A stretch of DNA of 64,000 bases from Mesostigma viride (GCA_009746045.1 RPFO01000667.1:2159380-2223379); one strand, 5' to 3'; shown: positions 52,842 to 63,639, counted from the first letter of the stretch. Notes: generated by a model from the sequence alone, not told the origin. Numbers and translations are program-made.

Positions 52842-55800
52842 CAGGTCCCCCTGCGCCCCGGTGTCGGTCTCTTCCCAGTGCGCTACTACGACCCCGCGAT
52901 TCACCTGCTGACCGTCGCGGTGGGGGACCTGGCGGCCAACGGGACCACGTCGGAGCTGGGCTCCGTCACCGTCAACTTTTGCGGGTTCCAGACGGGCCTG
53001 TGCGGGTGTGGGCCGCAGTTGGCGGCGGGGGAGGGGCTGACCGTGGGCCGGTCGCTGCTGCGCTGGGGCACACAGGGCTGCCTCACGCCCGCTGATGTAG
53101 CGGTGGTGAACGGCACGGTGAGCGGCTTGCCACGCGATGGGGGGGGAGTGCTCTTGATGCTTACCAGTTTGTTTCGTTCAGGAACGTCACAGCGTTTGGT
53201 CTTGCAGGTGTTCTGTGCGCGTGGGGGTGGCGATGCGCTGTTACCGCTGCCCAAGGAGGGACGGTTCATCGTATACCACTTGTAGTATGCTACTTGCGTA
53301 CCTTTCATTATGTACACTAGTTGCTTGTACGGTTCATTACATATACTAATTGCTTTTCTCCTGGACTTGGTGATATCAGCGGTTTCCAATAGCATGCAAC
53401 CGTGACCTTGGGGTAGTACTTGCAAGATCCACCTCTGCCAGTCAAAGTTAAATGTCAACCATGATGGGGTAGACCCCCCCACGAGCACATGTGTACAAAC
53501 GACCGCCATAGGGTTCCCATCGTTCGCCCCCCACATATGTTGACGTTGGTTCCCTTAGATGCGCCAACTGATAGGACCTTGCGGGCGCCCATTGCTGGTC
53601 GGCTAGGCTTCTTACGCCCGCCTTGTAACCCCAATTTCTCTCTCTACAGCCCAGCTTCCATATCCCACAATGCTTTCCTTCCACTGGCAATCGAGCGCAA
53701 CAGCGGACCGGCCAAACTAGATAGCGTCCCTCCCTTTCTTTTTGTTTCGTCCATGTACACACTCCCGGCTACCTTCTTTTTTTTGCGTCCTTGTAGCAAG
53801 GTTAGGAATAGTATGGGTTCCTGCTACCCCGTTTACCCCAATTGCCCACCATTTTCCCTCCCCCCTTGGACCCCCCTGGTTGCGCAGCTGTCGCTCAACG
53901 TCTCCTACACGGAGCAAAACCTGGCGCTCGGCACGCAGGCGTCCGCGTTTGGCTACACCACTGCGCGCGCACCCTGGACAAACCAGCTGCAGCTGCGCCA
54001 GGGTGCCACCCTGCTGCGGTTGATGCTCAACGACACCGACCGGCGGCCCGACCTGCTGGGGGGCAGCTCACGCATGGTGCGTTGGCCCGTGGCCCTGGAG
54101 GATGTTTCTTGGGTGGGGTGGGAAAGCAAAGCTATTATACAACGCAACAAAGCTATCAATCCAACTATTGACCCCCAAGATGCTCCCTTGGCCGGAAACA
54201 TTTGTGACAGCTGGTTGGGCCGACATGCCTTGAATGAGTGGGGTTTCTTTCCCTGCTGCTTGCCTGGACCTAGGATACTCTAGTTTCCAAATGTCTGCAC
54301 ACCTAGCACGGGTAGTACTTGTTCAGGGTCATTTGTTTGCATGCGTCCATTTGTTTGTATGTATGTACGGTCTAGTTTTGTTTGCCTTAAATCTGTGCAC
54401 ACCTAGGCCAGTATTCACGGGCTGTAATGCCCCTGCCCTGATCACAGGCCTGCTGGGTAATTCAGTGGCCCACTCAATATTCCCCCCATGTTGCCTGAGA
54501 TGTGTGAGGTTGACAAAGTCCTTGGGCCATGTGCCGCGATGTCTTTGCTGTTAAGCACACGGTCTCTGCTGCGCAGTGCACGGTAGCACCCCACTAGAGA
54601 AATCACCCTTCTTTCCCCTCCGGCTCCCTGTGGTGTTATTTATAGCCTAAAGTGTTCTACAGAAAATCACCCTTCTTTCCCCTCCGGCTCCCTGTAGTGT
54701 TATTTATAGCCTATAGGGTTCTACAGAAAATCACCCTTCTTTCCCCTCCGGCTCCCTATAGTGTTATTTATAGCCTAAAGTGTTCTACAGAAAATCACCC
54801 TTCTTTCCCCTTCGGCTCCCTGTAGTGTTATTTATAGCCTGTAGTGTTACTTATAGTGTTATTTAAAAGTGCTTAATCCTGACCTGTTTTGCCATATGCT
54901 GGCTCGCGTCGGCTGGTTGCCCTCGACTGTGTCCTCTTTGCCGTCCCCTTCGCCCCCACGCGCCCACCTCCCCCCTGGCCCGCAGGTGGACGCGCCCAAC
55001 CTGTCCACCGGCCTAGCGCCCAGCCCGGCGGGCGTTTACTCGCTCTCGCTGCTGCTGGACGTCGCCAACGCGGTGCGCAACGTGGACGAGGGCAACGGCA
55101 CGTATTCCGCCTTCTTCAGCATGTGCAGCACGCCGGACCTTGACGCGGGCAGGTGGGCAGCCCTCGTGTGTTTGCTGGGTACTCTTGGTGGCTAGCCAAG
55201 GGGCTTGTGCCGAGCATGTGTTCCTTGTTCCGCATGTGCAGCACGCCTGATCTTGACGCAGGCAGCTGCAGGCAGCGCGTGCAGTGATAGCCCGCCAAAC
55301 TTGTGAAGCATGTTGATCAACATGGACTCAGATAGGCTCCTCCAATCGGTTCGTAGGCGAGCCATTAATGCCATGGCCATACACCAGTCATGCCGCCCTT
55401 TCCTGCTCTGTCTATCTACCTCATCCCGCCCACTTCTCTTGAATCGCCGCGGTTAAAGGCCCCCGCGCCCCCTCGCCCAAATTGCTGCCCTTATAGATGC
55501 CCCGCCATTATTTTCCTTAACTACCACATGCAGCAGCAACCTCCCATGGTGTGCTAAACTTGTCATCACCCACCATGGTGTGCTAAACCTGTCATCACCC
55601 CGCATGGTGTGCTAAACCTGTCATCCCCCCACATGGCGTGCTAAACCTGTCATCCCCCCTGGCCCCCCCACGCTGGGCTTTGCCCCTCTTGCATCTGCAC
55701 CCCCCCACTGATTGTGTAAGCTTGGTCCTTCCCCTCACGCGTGCTTGGCCCCCTCTCTGTTCTGTGGCCTTGGCCCCCTTTTCGTTGTGTATATTCCTAC

Positions 55801-58800
55801 ATCTCCCCCCCCCCTCCTCGCGTGTGCCAGCACCATCGCCCTGGGCTCCAAGGCCGCCAACTGGGGCGCCACCGTCACGCTGACCCCCTCAGACGTGTCC
55901 GCTAATAACATCGTCGTCACCTACACCGAGTTCAACCGCGGGTCTTCCCTCGCGCCCGCCGGGTGGTCCAACGCCGTCCTGTGGGACGGGGTGGTCGTCC
56001 ACCGAGACACCAACCGCCCGGCGCTGGCGGCGGGGGCCAGCCGGGAGGTGTCGGCGGGCAGCATCAACCTCGGCGTGCCCAACCTGGGTGTGCACACTCT
56101 CTCGGTGATTCTGGACACGGGGGCCAACGTGGGGGAGGCGATCGAGGACAACACGTTCGCCATCAAAGTGCGGTTCGAGGGGTTCTTTGGTGGGTGCCGC
56201 CGGCGGTGGGATGGTGTCGCGGCATTCCGCATGTGCAGCGACGTGCTTTGATAGGGACCTAATCAGGAAACGACCGCATGAATTTGGACAAGGAGCGTAT
56301 TTAGAAAGATGCTTGGTCAGAATTGCGTATCTAGGACTTGTGATCATCTTTGCAACGCACTTTGGAACATGTGTGTGAGTATTTTAGGAGCAAGTGTGTG
56401 CGCCCACAGGCTCCCTGTGCACCCCTCAACACGGTCGCATGGCTGGACCCATTCCCACCCTTTGTGCGGACTGTTGTCTTGCGAACCCCCCCCCCCCCCC
56501 CCTGCCTTCCTGCCATTTCTCATTCCTTTGTTGTCATCCTGGACCTGTCACCTGTGACGGATCAGCACGCGAGTCCCTGCCTCTGCCTCACACATCCCAC
56601 CATGCCTGATGGTTTCTGTTCATCAAACCCTTCCCCCGTTGTTCTGCCCCCTCCCCCCGCCCCCTCGCAGCCAACCTGGCTCTGAGCACCGACGTTCTCA
56701 TCGGCCGCCAGTCGGTGCGCTGGGGCGGCGGCGTGTGCCTGCGCGACGCGGACCTCAACACGGATGGCACGGTGGACGTGTCCTACCTGGAGCAGAACCT
56801 GGGACCCAGCGCGGCTACCGCACCCTGGATCAACGCACTGGGGGTGGATGGCCTGGTGGAGCGGCTCACGCAGCGCAACAACAACATCCCGGGCTTTGGC
56901 GCGCTCTCCTCGCTGGCAGCGGGCGTGCGGATACCGCTCAATGCACTGCGGCACAACTTCAGGTGTGTGTAAGGGGGGAGCGCGGCACAACTTCAGGTGG
57001 GGGAAAGTGCGGCACAGCCTCCGGTGGGGAAAGTCATAACTTCAGGTGTGTGTAAGGGGAAAGTGCGGCACAGCTTCAGGTGGGGGGCGTGTGGGCGGCA
57101 TTCATCACAGTAGTATTAGCATGATCTCACATTGCCCCGATTGCGTGAAGCATGCGCATGGTCCCCCCATCACCTTGTGCTGGCCCAGTGCGTCCTTCCA
57201 CACTACAGATAACAGGAATTGTAATAATATTAAGAGCATCCCTCAAATAGTAACAATATTAAGAGCATCCCTTAAATAGTAATAATATTAAGAGCATCCC
57301 TCATCTCCTTTAAAATGGCCCCATCATGCCTTCATGCTGACTACAATGTCTACAGCAAGCATCGTACTAATGTTAATGTCAAATTAACACCATCTTCCCT
57401 CGACTTATGCTGGCTCACCATCGCACCATCACCATCCCACCATCACCATCCCACCATCACCATCCCACCATCACCATCCCACCATCACCACCCCACCATC
57501 ACCACCCCACCATCACCACCCCACCATCACCATCCCACCATCACCATCCCTCCATCACCATCCCACCATCACCATCCCTCCATCACCCTCCCCCCGTCAT
57601 CCTGTCGCTCTCGTTGCCCACTTCTGGCAGCATCACGCTGGACGCAGGCGACGTGCTGCTGGAGACGGACGAGAGCAACTCCTACGCAATCACGTTCGGC
57701 GTGTGCAGCCTCTCGCGCGGCGTGTGCGGGTGTGGGGCCGACCTGGATGCGGGTGGCGGCATCAGCTTTGGGCCCCGCTTCATCCCGTGGGGGGGCCAGA
57801 TCTGCCTCACGCCATCCGATGCCATTATTCCCACAGGTATACATGGGCTCCCACAAGGGACATGCCATACTGCCCTGTCCTCCGTCACAATCTCCTCTCC
57901 CTGTCCTCTCTCACAGTCCCCCGGGTCGGCAAGCTTGGCATGCCATCAAGGTGACAGAGCAAGGCCTTGGCGGATGTGGTCTGCACTTGCAGGCGACTGC
58001 TCGGTGAAGGTTGCCTCGTCGGTTGTCCACCGTCTTGTAATGCATGCTCAGTTAACAGCAATGCTGTCCATCACGCACTGTCCTGTGGTGTAGTCTTCTT
58101 CTGTGGTAACCTAGTTTGTGACCCATTTTTCCCCCTATCACAAAGCGCGGGACAGGACGTCTGAGCAGTGAAGGCGAAGAGGGTGCTGTGCAGCACTCAG
58201 GATTCTGTCCGTGCCCCATTCCCACCTACCCTCCCCCTTGTTCCAGTTTCCCCCGTCTCTTTCTGTTCACTCTTCCATCTCCCTATTTCTCACAGTGCCC
58301 CTTTTCACCCCCCTTTTCACCCCCCTTTTCACCCCCCTTTTCACCCCCCTTTTCACCCCCCTTTTCACCCCCCTTTTCACCCCCCTTTTCACCCCCCTTT
58401 TCACCCCCCTTTTCACCCCCCCTGCTCACATCCTGCCATTTTTGCCCTTCTCCCCCCCCCCCCCAACTGCCTACCTCCGCCCTACCTTCACTCTACCCCC
58501 CCCCCCCAACTGCCAGAGGGCGTGTCGTTCTGTAACGCTGCGACGGTGATCCGCTTCAACCTGGGTGTGACGGAACGGAATAAGGGCAGCGACGTGGTGA
58601 CGGCCGCGCGCGTCTACTCTCTGTTTGTGGACAACCGGCTGGTGCTCAACACGAGCGTGGCCACGTCGCTGGACGTAAGCACGAGGGTGATGCTTGGCGC
58701 TTGGAACGCACATCCACACGTTGATTTATGCATTAGTTCTTGATGAGTGACGCGCTCCTGTTGGGGAGTCGCAGTGCACAATGCTACCGCGCTCCCGTTG

Positions 58801-61800
58801 GGGAGTCGCAGTGCACAATGCTACGCGCTCCCGTTGAGGAGTCGCAGTGCACAATGCTACGCGCTCCCGTTGGGGAGTCGCAGTGCACAAGGCTACGCGC
58901 TCCCGTTGAGGAGTCGCAGTGCACAATGCTACGCGCTCCCGTTGGGGAGTCGCAGTGCACAATGCTACCGCGCTCCCGTTGGGGAGTCGCAGTGCACAAT
59001 GCTACGCGCTCAGAGTTCTTTCCATCCCTGTTTGTTGCATCACGAGAGGGGGCCAGAGACTTTCCTCTTCCCTCATGCCCGAAGGCTAGCCTCAGTTGTT
59101 GATGAGCGTGGGATCAGGATAACCCTTGCTCATCAATTCCTTCATCCTTTGATATGCACAGGATCACTCGACTGTCGCGTCGAGCATTTTTCCGCACCTA
59201 ATGATATGATGGTGCTGGCCATACCCCACCTTGATCATTGAGCACCGAGGAGAGCTGCCTTTTTGGCTGTATTTTTGCTGGATCTTTATCGGTTTCAAAG
59301 CAGGGGAGTCCTTGCGGTTATCTGGAGTTCAGCTCCGTTTTGGGTCTTGCAGACACTTCGGCGCATGAGAGCTCCCCCCCGCTTCCATCCCACCCACCTG
59401 GCGGCCCCCAGCCCAGCCAGCGTCAGCTGATGTATATCCCTTGCACCCCATTCAACCTTCCAACCCGCCCGCAACCCCCTAACGACACCCCCAACTGCAA
59501 CCTGCTTGGCTCAGGCGGTGTCCAACCGCACGGACCTGCTGCGCAACGTCACGCTGGGCGCGCCCGACAACCAGACCCACGTGCTGCGCGTGGTGGTGGA
59601 CGCGGGGGGGGTGGTCACGGAGAGTGATGAGGCCAACAGTTTCACCGTCAACTTCACATACTGCGGCTTTTTGCGTAAGCACCGCGCACCTTTGTGCTTG
59701 TTGTTGAACCGTAGGGGGAAGTTGTGGATCATTTCGCATGCACCCATTTTCTATTGGATCTCACTGCACAAGACCAGCGCTTGTGCTGGTCGCGCCGGTG
59801 TTGACACCAAGTGGCACATGCGCGCACACAGCGCATCCACACGCATGCCACACGCATGCACGCATTCACCCATCCCCACGCGTGCGATTCTCTTTCCGCC
59901 TACTCACCCACCCTCGCGCCTGCAGCTGACCTGGCCATCACAACCAGCATGCGCATCGGCCGCGTGAAGCAGACGGTGCCACTTGGCACCGTGGCGTGTC
60001 TGTCGGAGAACGAGGTGTCCAAGATCGGCACGTCCTACCGTGAGTCATTAGGGATGGGCTTGAGGATGGGCTTGAGGATGGGGTTAGGGATGGGCTTCAG
60101 CGGTAATGTCTACTGGGAGTGGCAGCGTGGGGAGTAGGGATCCTCGCGGCCTAGCATGTATTTTTAGGACCAGACCCGAAAGGGGTGTGGGGCACGCCCT
60201 GTGATGCCGATGAGTGGGTGGGCGGGTGGGTGGGATATGATACCTACCGTGGGTGACCGTGGGGCCTGGAGTATGTTTGCCTACTGCGTGGTGGGCAGAC
60301 TGGCAAAGAGATGTGGTGGGGCGTCCCGCGAGCAGGCATGCGAAATTGTTGTGGCTGGGAGGGCTAGGACATGTCTGGCTCAGGCCCACTGGCCTGCGCC
60401 GAGCAGGAGGCATTGTAATCATGGTACAGCGCTTTTAGGATTTGTGATCACAGGTACCAACCACTCGTCCTTCGGTGAGAAGATGCCTGGGGGCCTAATG
60501 CCCGTGAGTGGACACCTTGCAAGGGCGGAGGGGGCTGGTGGGGTGGTGAAGTTGCCGCCCCATGCATACATTCTGCTCTATCTAGATCATCATCCGGCCG
60601 TTAGCAGCCAACTATTTACTACCCTAACCTTTCTTATGCCCCTTGCTCTGATGTGGCTCTCAGTCCTGTCCATGGTTGGTCACCCTATCTGTTACCTGCG
60701 TGGATGGTTGAGCAAGACACACGCAAAATAGTATGTACTAGCTTCTGTCCTGCTCCTATAGCTTCTTGCAATAGTATGTACTAGCTTCTGTCCTGCTCTC
60801 TCAACCTATCTGCCGCTGGAGTCAGTGGTGGAATGTGACGACCTCAACGTCCTACTTATCCTGCCCTATGTGACTCCACCCTATCTAATGCTAATCACTG
60901 CTATCCACCACCAGCGGCGGTGGAGTATGATGATCGCAGCGTCTTACCTATTCTGCTGTATCTAATTCCATCCTATCCAATGCTAATTGATGCTATTTTC
61001 ACCAGAGCTGGCGGTGGAGTACGACGAGCGCAACATCGGCAGCACGGTCGCGTACAACACCCCCTCTGCCTGGGTGAACGTACTCTACCTGGACAACAAC
61101 AACGTCAACATCCGCTTCAGCAACGGGGACCTGTGCCCAGGACAGGTGCGGCGCGCCTAGTGTGGAAGCATGTGTGCAACCCCATCCATCAATATTTATA
61201 TTTAGTATCCCTGTTCTCCAATCTATGATTTGCCCCACTGATTTTTGTGCCCGGGACAGGTGCGGCACGCTTACTGCGGCAGCATGTATGGACCCCCTGT
61301 TGGTTCGAAATATAACCCCATCTAGTATTTGCCCCCAACTATCCAGTATTTGCCCCCATACTGTATAGTATTTGCCCCCATACTGTCTCGTGTTTGCCCC
61401 CAGACTGTCTGGTGTTTGCCCCCATACTGTCAGTATTTGCCCCCATACTGTCTCGTGTTTGCTCCCATACTGTCTCGTGTTTGCCCCCAGACTGTCTCGT
61501 GTTTGCCCCCATACTGTCTCGTGTTTGCCCCCATACTGTCTCGTGTTTGCCCCCATACTGTCTCGTGTTTGCCCCCATACTGTCTCGTGTTTGCCCCCAT
61601 ACTGTCTAGTGTTTGCCCCCATACTGTCTATCTAGTGTTTGCCCCCATACTGTCTCGTGTTTGCCCCCATACTGTATCGTGTTTGCCCCCATACTGTCTC
61701 GTGTTTGCCCCCATACTGTCTCGTGTTTGCCCCCACACTGTCTGGTGTTTGCCCCCACACTGTCTCGTGTTTGCCCCCTTATTCTCGTGCCCGTTGCATC

Positions 61801-63639
61801 ATACCCCACCCCCACTAGTACCCATGCTTCTCCACCCGCTCTTGCGGTTTGTTATTATATTTTGTCCGCAACTCTTGCCATTCATGTTGATATTGATGGC
61901 GTTGTTAGCCATTGTTCCCGTATTCAAACCATCCAGTATGCTCAGACACGTGTTCCATATTTGACCATCTCTTCGACCATGCACTACGTGTCCATTTGCA
62001 TCTGCCCATGTATCTTGTCCTTGACTAACCCCCTCTCTGCCTTTTGATTATGACCCCCTCCTACAAGCCATCTGCTCGCTAGGCACCTATTGATCATGCC
62101 TTGCTCACTCGCCCATCGTCGGATCCATACTGCCTGCCCCCCACCCGCGCACCTGCCCACCCACCCACCCGCCCGCCCGCCCGCCCGCCCATCCACCCAC
62201 CCCGCGCACCCACCCACCCACCCACCCACCCACCCACCCACCCACCCACCCACCCACCCACCCACCCACCCACCCACCCACCCACCCACCCACCCACCCT
62301 CCCACCCACCCACCCACCCACCCACCACCCACCACCCACCCACCCCACCCACCCACCCACCCACCCACCCACCCACCCACCCACCCACCCACCCACCCAC
62401 CCACCCACCCACCCACCCACCCACCCACCCACCCACCCACCCACCCACCCACCCACCCACCCACCCACCCACCCACCCACCCACCCACCCACGATCGTTG
62501 AACAACTGGAACCACCCCACCCCTTGACCACCCCTGCCCACCAACAGTCGCGTCTCCAGTCGTACACCATCACCATCCCTGAGCCGGATACCAACGTGCA
62601 CCGTGTCGACGCGGTGCTGGACATCAGCCCGGGGCGTGTTTCAGAGGCCAACGAGAACAACCGCTTCACCGTGTACATCGCCTACGGCTGGCTGCGTGAC
62701 TGCCCCACTCGTACGTGTGCTGCGGCTTAGTTGCTGTCACTTCTAAAGTTTAGGTTAAACTACTACAAAAGTGCGGAATTGTCAATTGCCCTTAGTCTCG
62801 CACATGTGACTGTCTGCGCAGCTGCCTCACCCGTAAGGTGCCGTGCTAGACCCAGCAGCCATCACGTATCGTTTCTATAGGGTGTTCTTTCCCATCTACC
62901 ACATGTCATGTGCTGCGTGACTGCCCCACCCGTGAGTGCCATGGCGGCGAACGCGGCTAGTGGTTGCCACTTGCTAATGGCATATGAGTCACATCAAGCC
63001 ATGATGTTTCTTAAGAACTCCAGTGGCCTGGCGGCTTGCCCACATGGTTTGTGCTGCGCCCACGTACCTGGTACCTGAACTTTTTCGATGCCTTGCGCTT
63101 GGCTGTGTGCATATCCTGCGTACCGTGGTGGCGTAGGTTGAATTACATACAAAATGTACCGCCCTTGAAACCCTTTCCTTTTGCTTCAGACATTATGACA
63201 AGTGCTTTTGCCCTAATGCCTCTCTCTGGTTCCCGCCTGCACGCGTGATGGCACCTTCTGAGAGTCGCACATACAACGCTAGGTGGGTTTGCTTGCTCTC
63301 ACACACATCGTCTCTTCCTGCCTGCATGCCCCTCGCTATGACCGGACCACCCGCAGAAGCACCCGTGGAGCTGCGGCCGCCATCGCCCCCACCCGCAGCC
63401 CCTCGGGCCCCCAGCGCGCCCCTGCCGCCTTTTCCGCGGGCACCCGCGCCATTCGTGACACCACCACCATCACCTCCACCATCACCGCCGCCACCGCCAC
63501 GGCCCCCCCCCCCTCCCATCCGGTCTCCCCCCCCATCACCCCCACCGGTCAAGTCACCATCCCCTCCTCCTCCATCACCACCGCCGCTGGCGCCGCCAGT
63601 GCCTGCTCTTCCGCCCCCGCCCTCGCCTCCCCCCCCTCG
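48779..63639 (+). CDS. Spliced host gene: tandem CARDB-like repeats plus Pro-rich region (both ends open)
   Basis: Fourteen exons assembled by eye: 48779-48925, 50353-50471, 52845-53117, 53888-54076, 54986-55152, 55831-56189, 56671-56962, 57631-57836, 58517-58674, 59515-59674, 59926-60039, 61006-61145, 62548-62710, 63357-63639. Every intron has GT...AG borders and every junction keeps phase, giving about 920 codons without a stop. The product shows about six repeats of 110-150 residues. Each opens with a D-L-x-x-G...W-G...C-L-T-P-x-D-like segment. Each continues with a beta-rich domain ending in a V-x-E-x-x-E-x-N-x-F-like motif ([24 protein letters not shown]), typical of the Ig-like CARDB adhesion domain. 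Paired Cys, a G-x-C-G-C-G motif and more than ten N-glycosylation sequons suggest a secreted matrix or wall protein (inference). The 5' exons and signal peptide are not found. Confidence 0.78.
48926..50352 (+). other. Intron 1 of the CARDB-like gene
   Basis: 1.4 kb, starting GTAACT and ending TTTGCAG, joining phase-1 codon halves (G + AC). No tandem array, RNA gene or mobile element was recognised. Frames within it are short and lack any motif. Confidence 0.7.
50513..50540 (+). repeat. Degraded copy of exon end plus donor in intron 2
   Basis: GGGCCAGTCCTTAGTGACGG followed by AGGTAA copies the end of exon 50353-50471 and its donor (GGCCAGTCACTGGTGACGGA then GGTGAG), 68 bp downstream. Confidence 0.75.
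51245..52695. repeat. Telomere-like hexamer satellite in intron 2
   Basis: About 1.45 kb of C-rich 5-7-bp units in blocks: (ACCAAC)n at 51307-51450, (CCCAAA)n at 51596-51800, three CCCTAA units near 51800, (CCCCTA)n at 51930-52140, and CCCCAA/CCCCAAC mixtures to 52695. All are variants of the C-strand of plant, algal or ciliate telomere repeats, but no block is the pure algal unit. The long frames across it on both strands are artefacts of the repeat. Confidence 0.93.
52807..52839 (+). repeat. 33-base C homopolymer as polypyrimidine tract
   Basis: An unbroken run of C ends one base before the AACAG acceptor of exon 52845-53117. It would serve as the polypyrimidine tract of intron 2. Its length may be affected by sequencing error. 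Confidence 0.85.
53118..53887 (+). other. Intron 3 of the CARDB-like gene
   Basis: 770 bp between GTGAGC and TTGCGCAG. Apart from a short direct repeat near 53285-53350 (ACTTG/ATTACAT words), no array, gene or element was recognised. Confidence 0.65.
54598..54856. repeat. 64-bp minisatellite, four copies, intron 4
   Basis: Four copies with period 64 bp (AATCACCCTTCTTTCCCC at 54601, 54665, 54729 and 54793), each ending in TTATTTATAGCCT and then a GTTCTACAG-type junction. They differ by a few substitutions. Confidence 0.88.
55228..55265 (+). repeat. Degraded copy of exon end in intron 5
   Basis: CGCATGTGCAGCACGCCTGA then TCTTGACGCAGGCAG repeats the last 38 bp of exon 54986-55152 with few changes, about 113 bp downstream of the real junction. 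Confidence 0.8.
55545..55660. repeat. 29-bp minisatellite, four copies, intron 5
   Basis: Four copies of a 29-bp unit built on CATGGTGTGCTAAACCTGTC, spaced exactly 29 bp apart and followed by C-rich sequence. Confidence 0.88.
56190..56670 (+). other. Intron 6 of the CARDB-like gene
   Basis: 481 bp between GTGGGTGC and CCTCGCAG. It contains a short echo (56224-56242, TTCCGCATGTGCAGCGACG) of the exon 5 end and a C run at 56487-56502. No other repeat was seen. Confidence 0.65.
56985..57082 (+). repeat. Serial copies of exon end plus donor, intron 7
   Basis: Four imperfect copies of the junction GCGGCACAACTTCAG/GTG (real junction at 56962) follow at roughly 56981, 57008, 57034 and 57064. Several keep an AG-GT core, so cryptic donors may exist. 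Confidence 0.85.
57222..57306. repeat. Approximately 32-bp repeat, three copies, intron 7
   Basis: Three copies of a unit containing AATATTAAGAGCATCCCT, separated by CAAATAGTAA-like spacers. Confidence 0.8.
57417..57595. repeat. CATCACCATCCCAC 14-bp satellite, intron 7
   Basis: About 180 bp of a 14-bp pyrimidine/A unit with CATCACCACC variants, just before the acceptor of exon 57631-57836. Confidence 0.88.
57837..58516 (+). other. Intron 8 of the CARDB-like gene
   Basis: 680 bp between GTATAC and TGCCAG. Its 3' part holds the 12-bp TTTTCACCCCCC array (58308-58421), listed separately, and C runs up to the acceptor. The 5' part shows nothing distinctive. Confidence 0.65.
58308..58421. repeat. 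TTTTCACCCCCC 12-bp satellite, intron 8
   Basis: Nine to ten near-perfect copies of a 12-bp unit. It is C/T-rich on the coding strand, like most arrays in this gene. Confidence 0.9.
58752..59012. repeat. 36-37-bp minisatellite, seven copies, intron 9
   Basis: Seven copies of a unit containing GCTCCCGTTGGGGAGTC followed by GCAGTGCACAATGCTAC. Some copies have GAGGAG in place of GGGGAG. The first 17 bp equal the hairpin at the 3' end of LINE E (reverse complement of about 41769-41786). The copies are directly adjacent, with no unique spacers. Confidence 0.9.
59013..59514 (+). other. Remainder of intron 9
   Basis: About 500 bp leading to the GGCTCAG acceptor at 59514. No gene, array or element was recognised. 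Confidence 0.6.
60040..60820 (+). other. First part of intron 11
   Basis: It begins with GTGAGT and a short GGGATGGGCTTGA-type repeat (60049-60098). Later a 27-bp repeat ATAGTATGTACTAGCTTC occurs twice (60729 and 60770). No gene was recognised; the open frame at 60201-60731 lacks any motif. Confidence 0.6.
60820..61005 (+). repeat. Two degraded copies of the acceptor and start of exon 61006
   Basis: Sequences at about 60824-60850 and 60905-60942 resemble the acceptor and first codons of exon 61006-61145 (CACCAG, then GGCGGTGGAGTA and GACGAGCGCAAC). They form a tandem repeat of about 90 bp in which only the third copy is the working exon start. Confidence 0.7.
61247..61296 (+). repeat. Degraded copy of exon end plus donor, intron 12
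   Basis: TGTGCCCGGGACAGGTGCGG and the following 30 bp copy the end of exon 61006-61145 and the start of its intron (TGTGCCCAGGACAGGTGCGG), about 114 bp downstream. Confidence 0.82.
61326..61780. repeat. 22-bp minisatellite, about 20 copies, intron 12
   Basis: About 20 copies of TACTGTCTCGTGTTTGCCCC plus CA, with single-base and length variants. On the minus strand it reads as a repeated [10 protein letters not shown]-like peptide, which is an artefact. Confidence 0.92.
62140..62491. repeat. CACC microsatellite, about 350 bp, intron 12
   Basis: Nearly pure (CACC)n with a few CGCC and CTCC units near the left side. It ends about 55 bp before the acceptor of exon 62548-62710. Confidence 0.93.
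62806..62940 (+). repeat. Two degraded copies of exon end plus donor, intron 13
   Basis: 62911-62935 (TGCTGCGTGACTGCCCCACC then CGTGAG) copies the end of exon 62548-62710 and its donor (GGCTGCGTGACTGCCCCACT then CGTACG). A weaker copy lies at 62806-62836. Confidence 0.78.
63357..63639 (+). CDS. Ser/Pro-rich exon of the CARDB-like gene
   Basis: The exon after the last CARDB-like repeat encodes about 90 residues that are mostly Pro with Ser, Ala and Arg ([15 protein letters not shown] and similar). This is the composition of hydroxyproline-rich rods in volvocine wall and matrix proteins. It joins exon 62548-62710 in phase (codon CAA). I end it at the GTAAGC donor at 63640. If that donor is not used, the frame stops at 63676 after [12 protein letters not shown], which would make it the C-terminus. 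Confidence 0.7.

Noticed and set aside
58752-59012. CRISPR-like array of regular repeats
   Set aside because: Units are directly adjacent with no unique spacers, in a eukaryotic intron. The same applies to 61326-61780.
60201-60731. A 176-codon plus-strand frame in intron 11
   Set aside because: No motif, no similarity to the repeats, and a splice into the exon series is not needed for phase.
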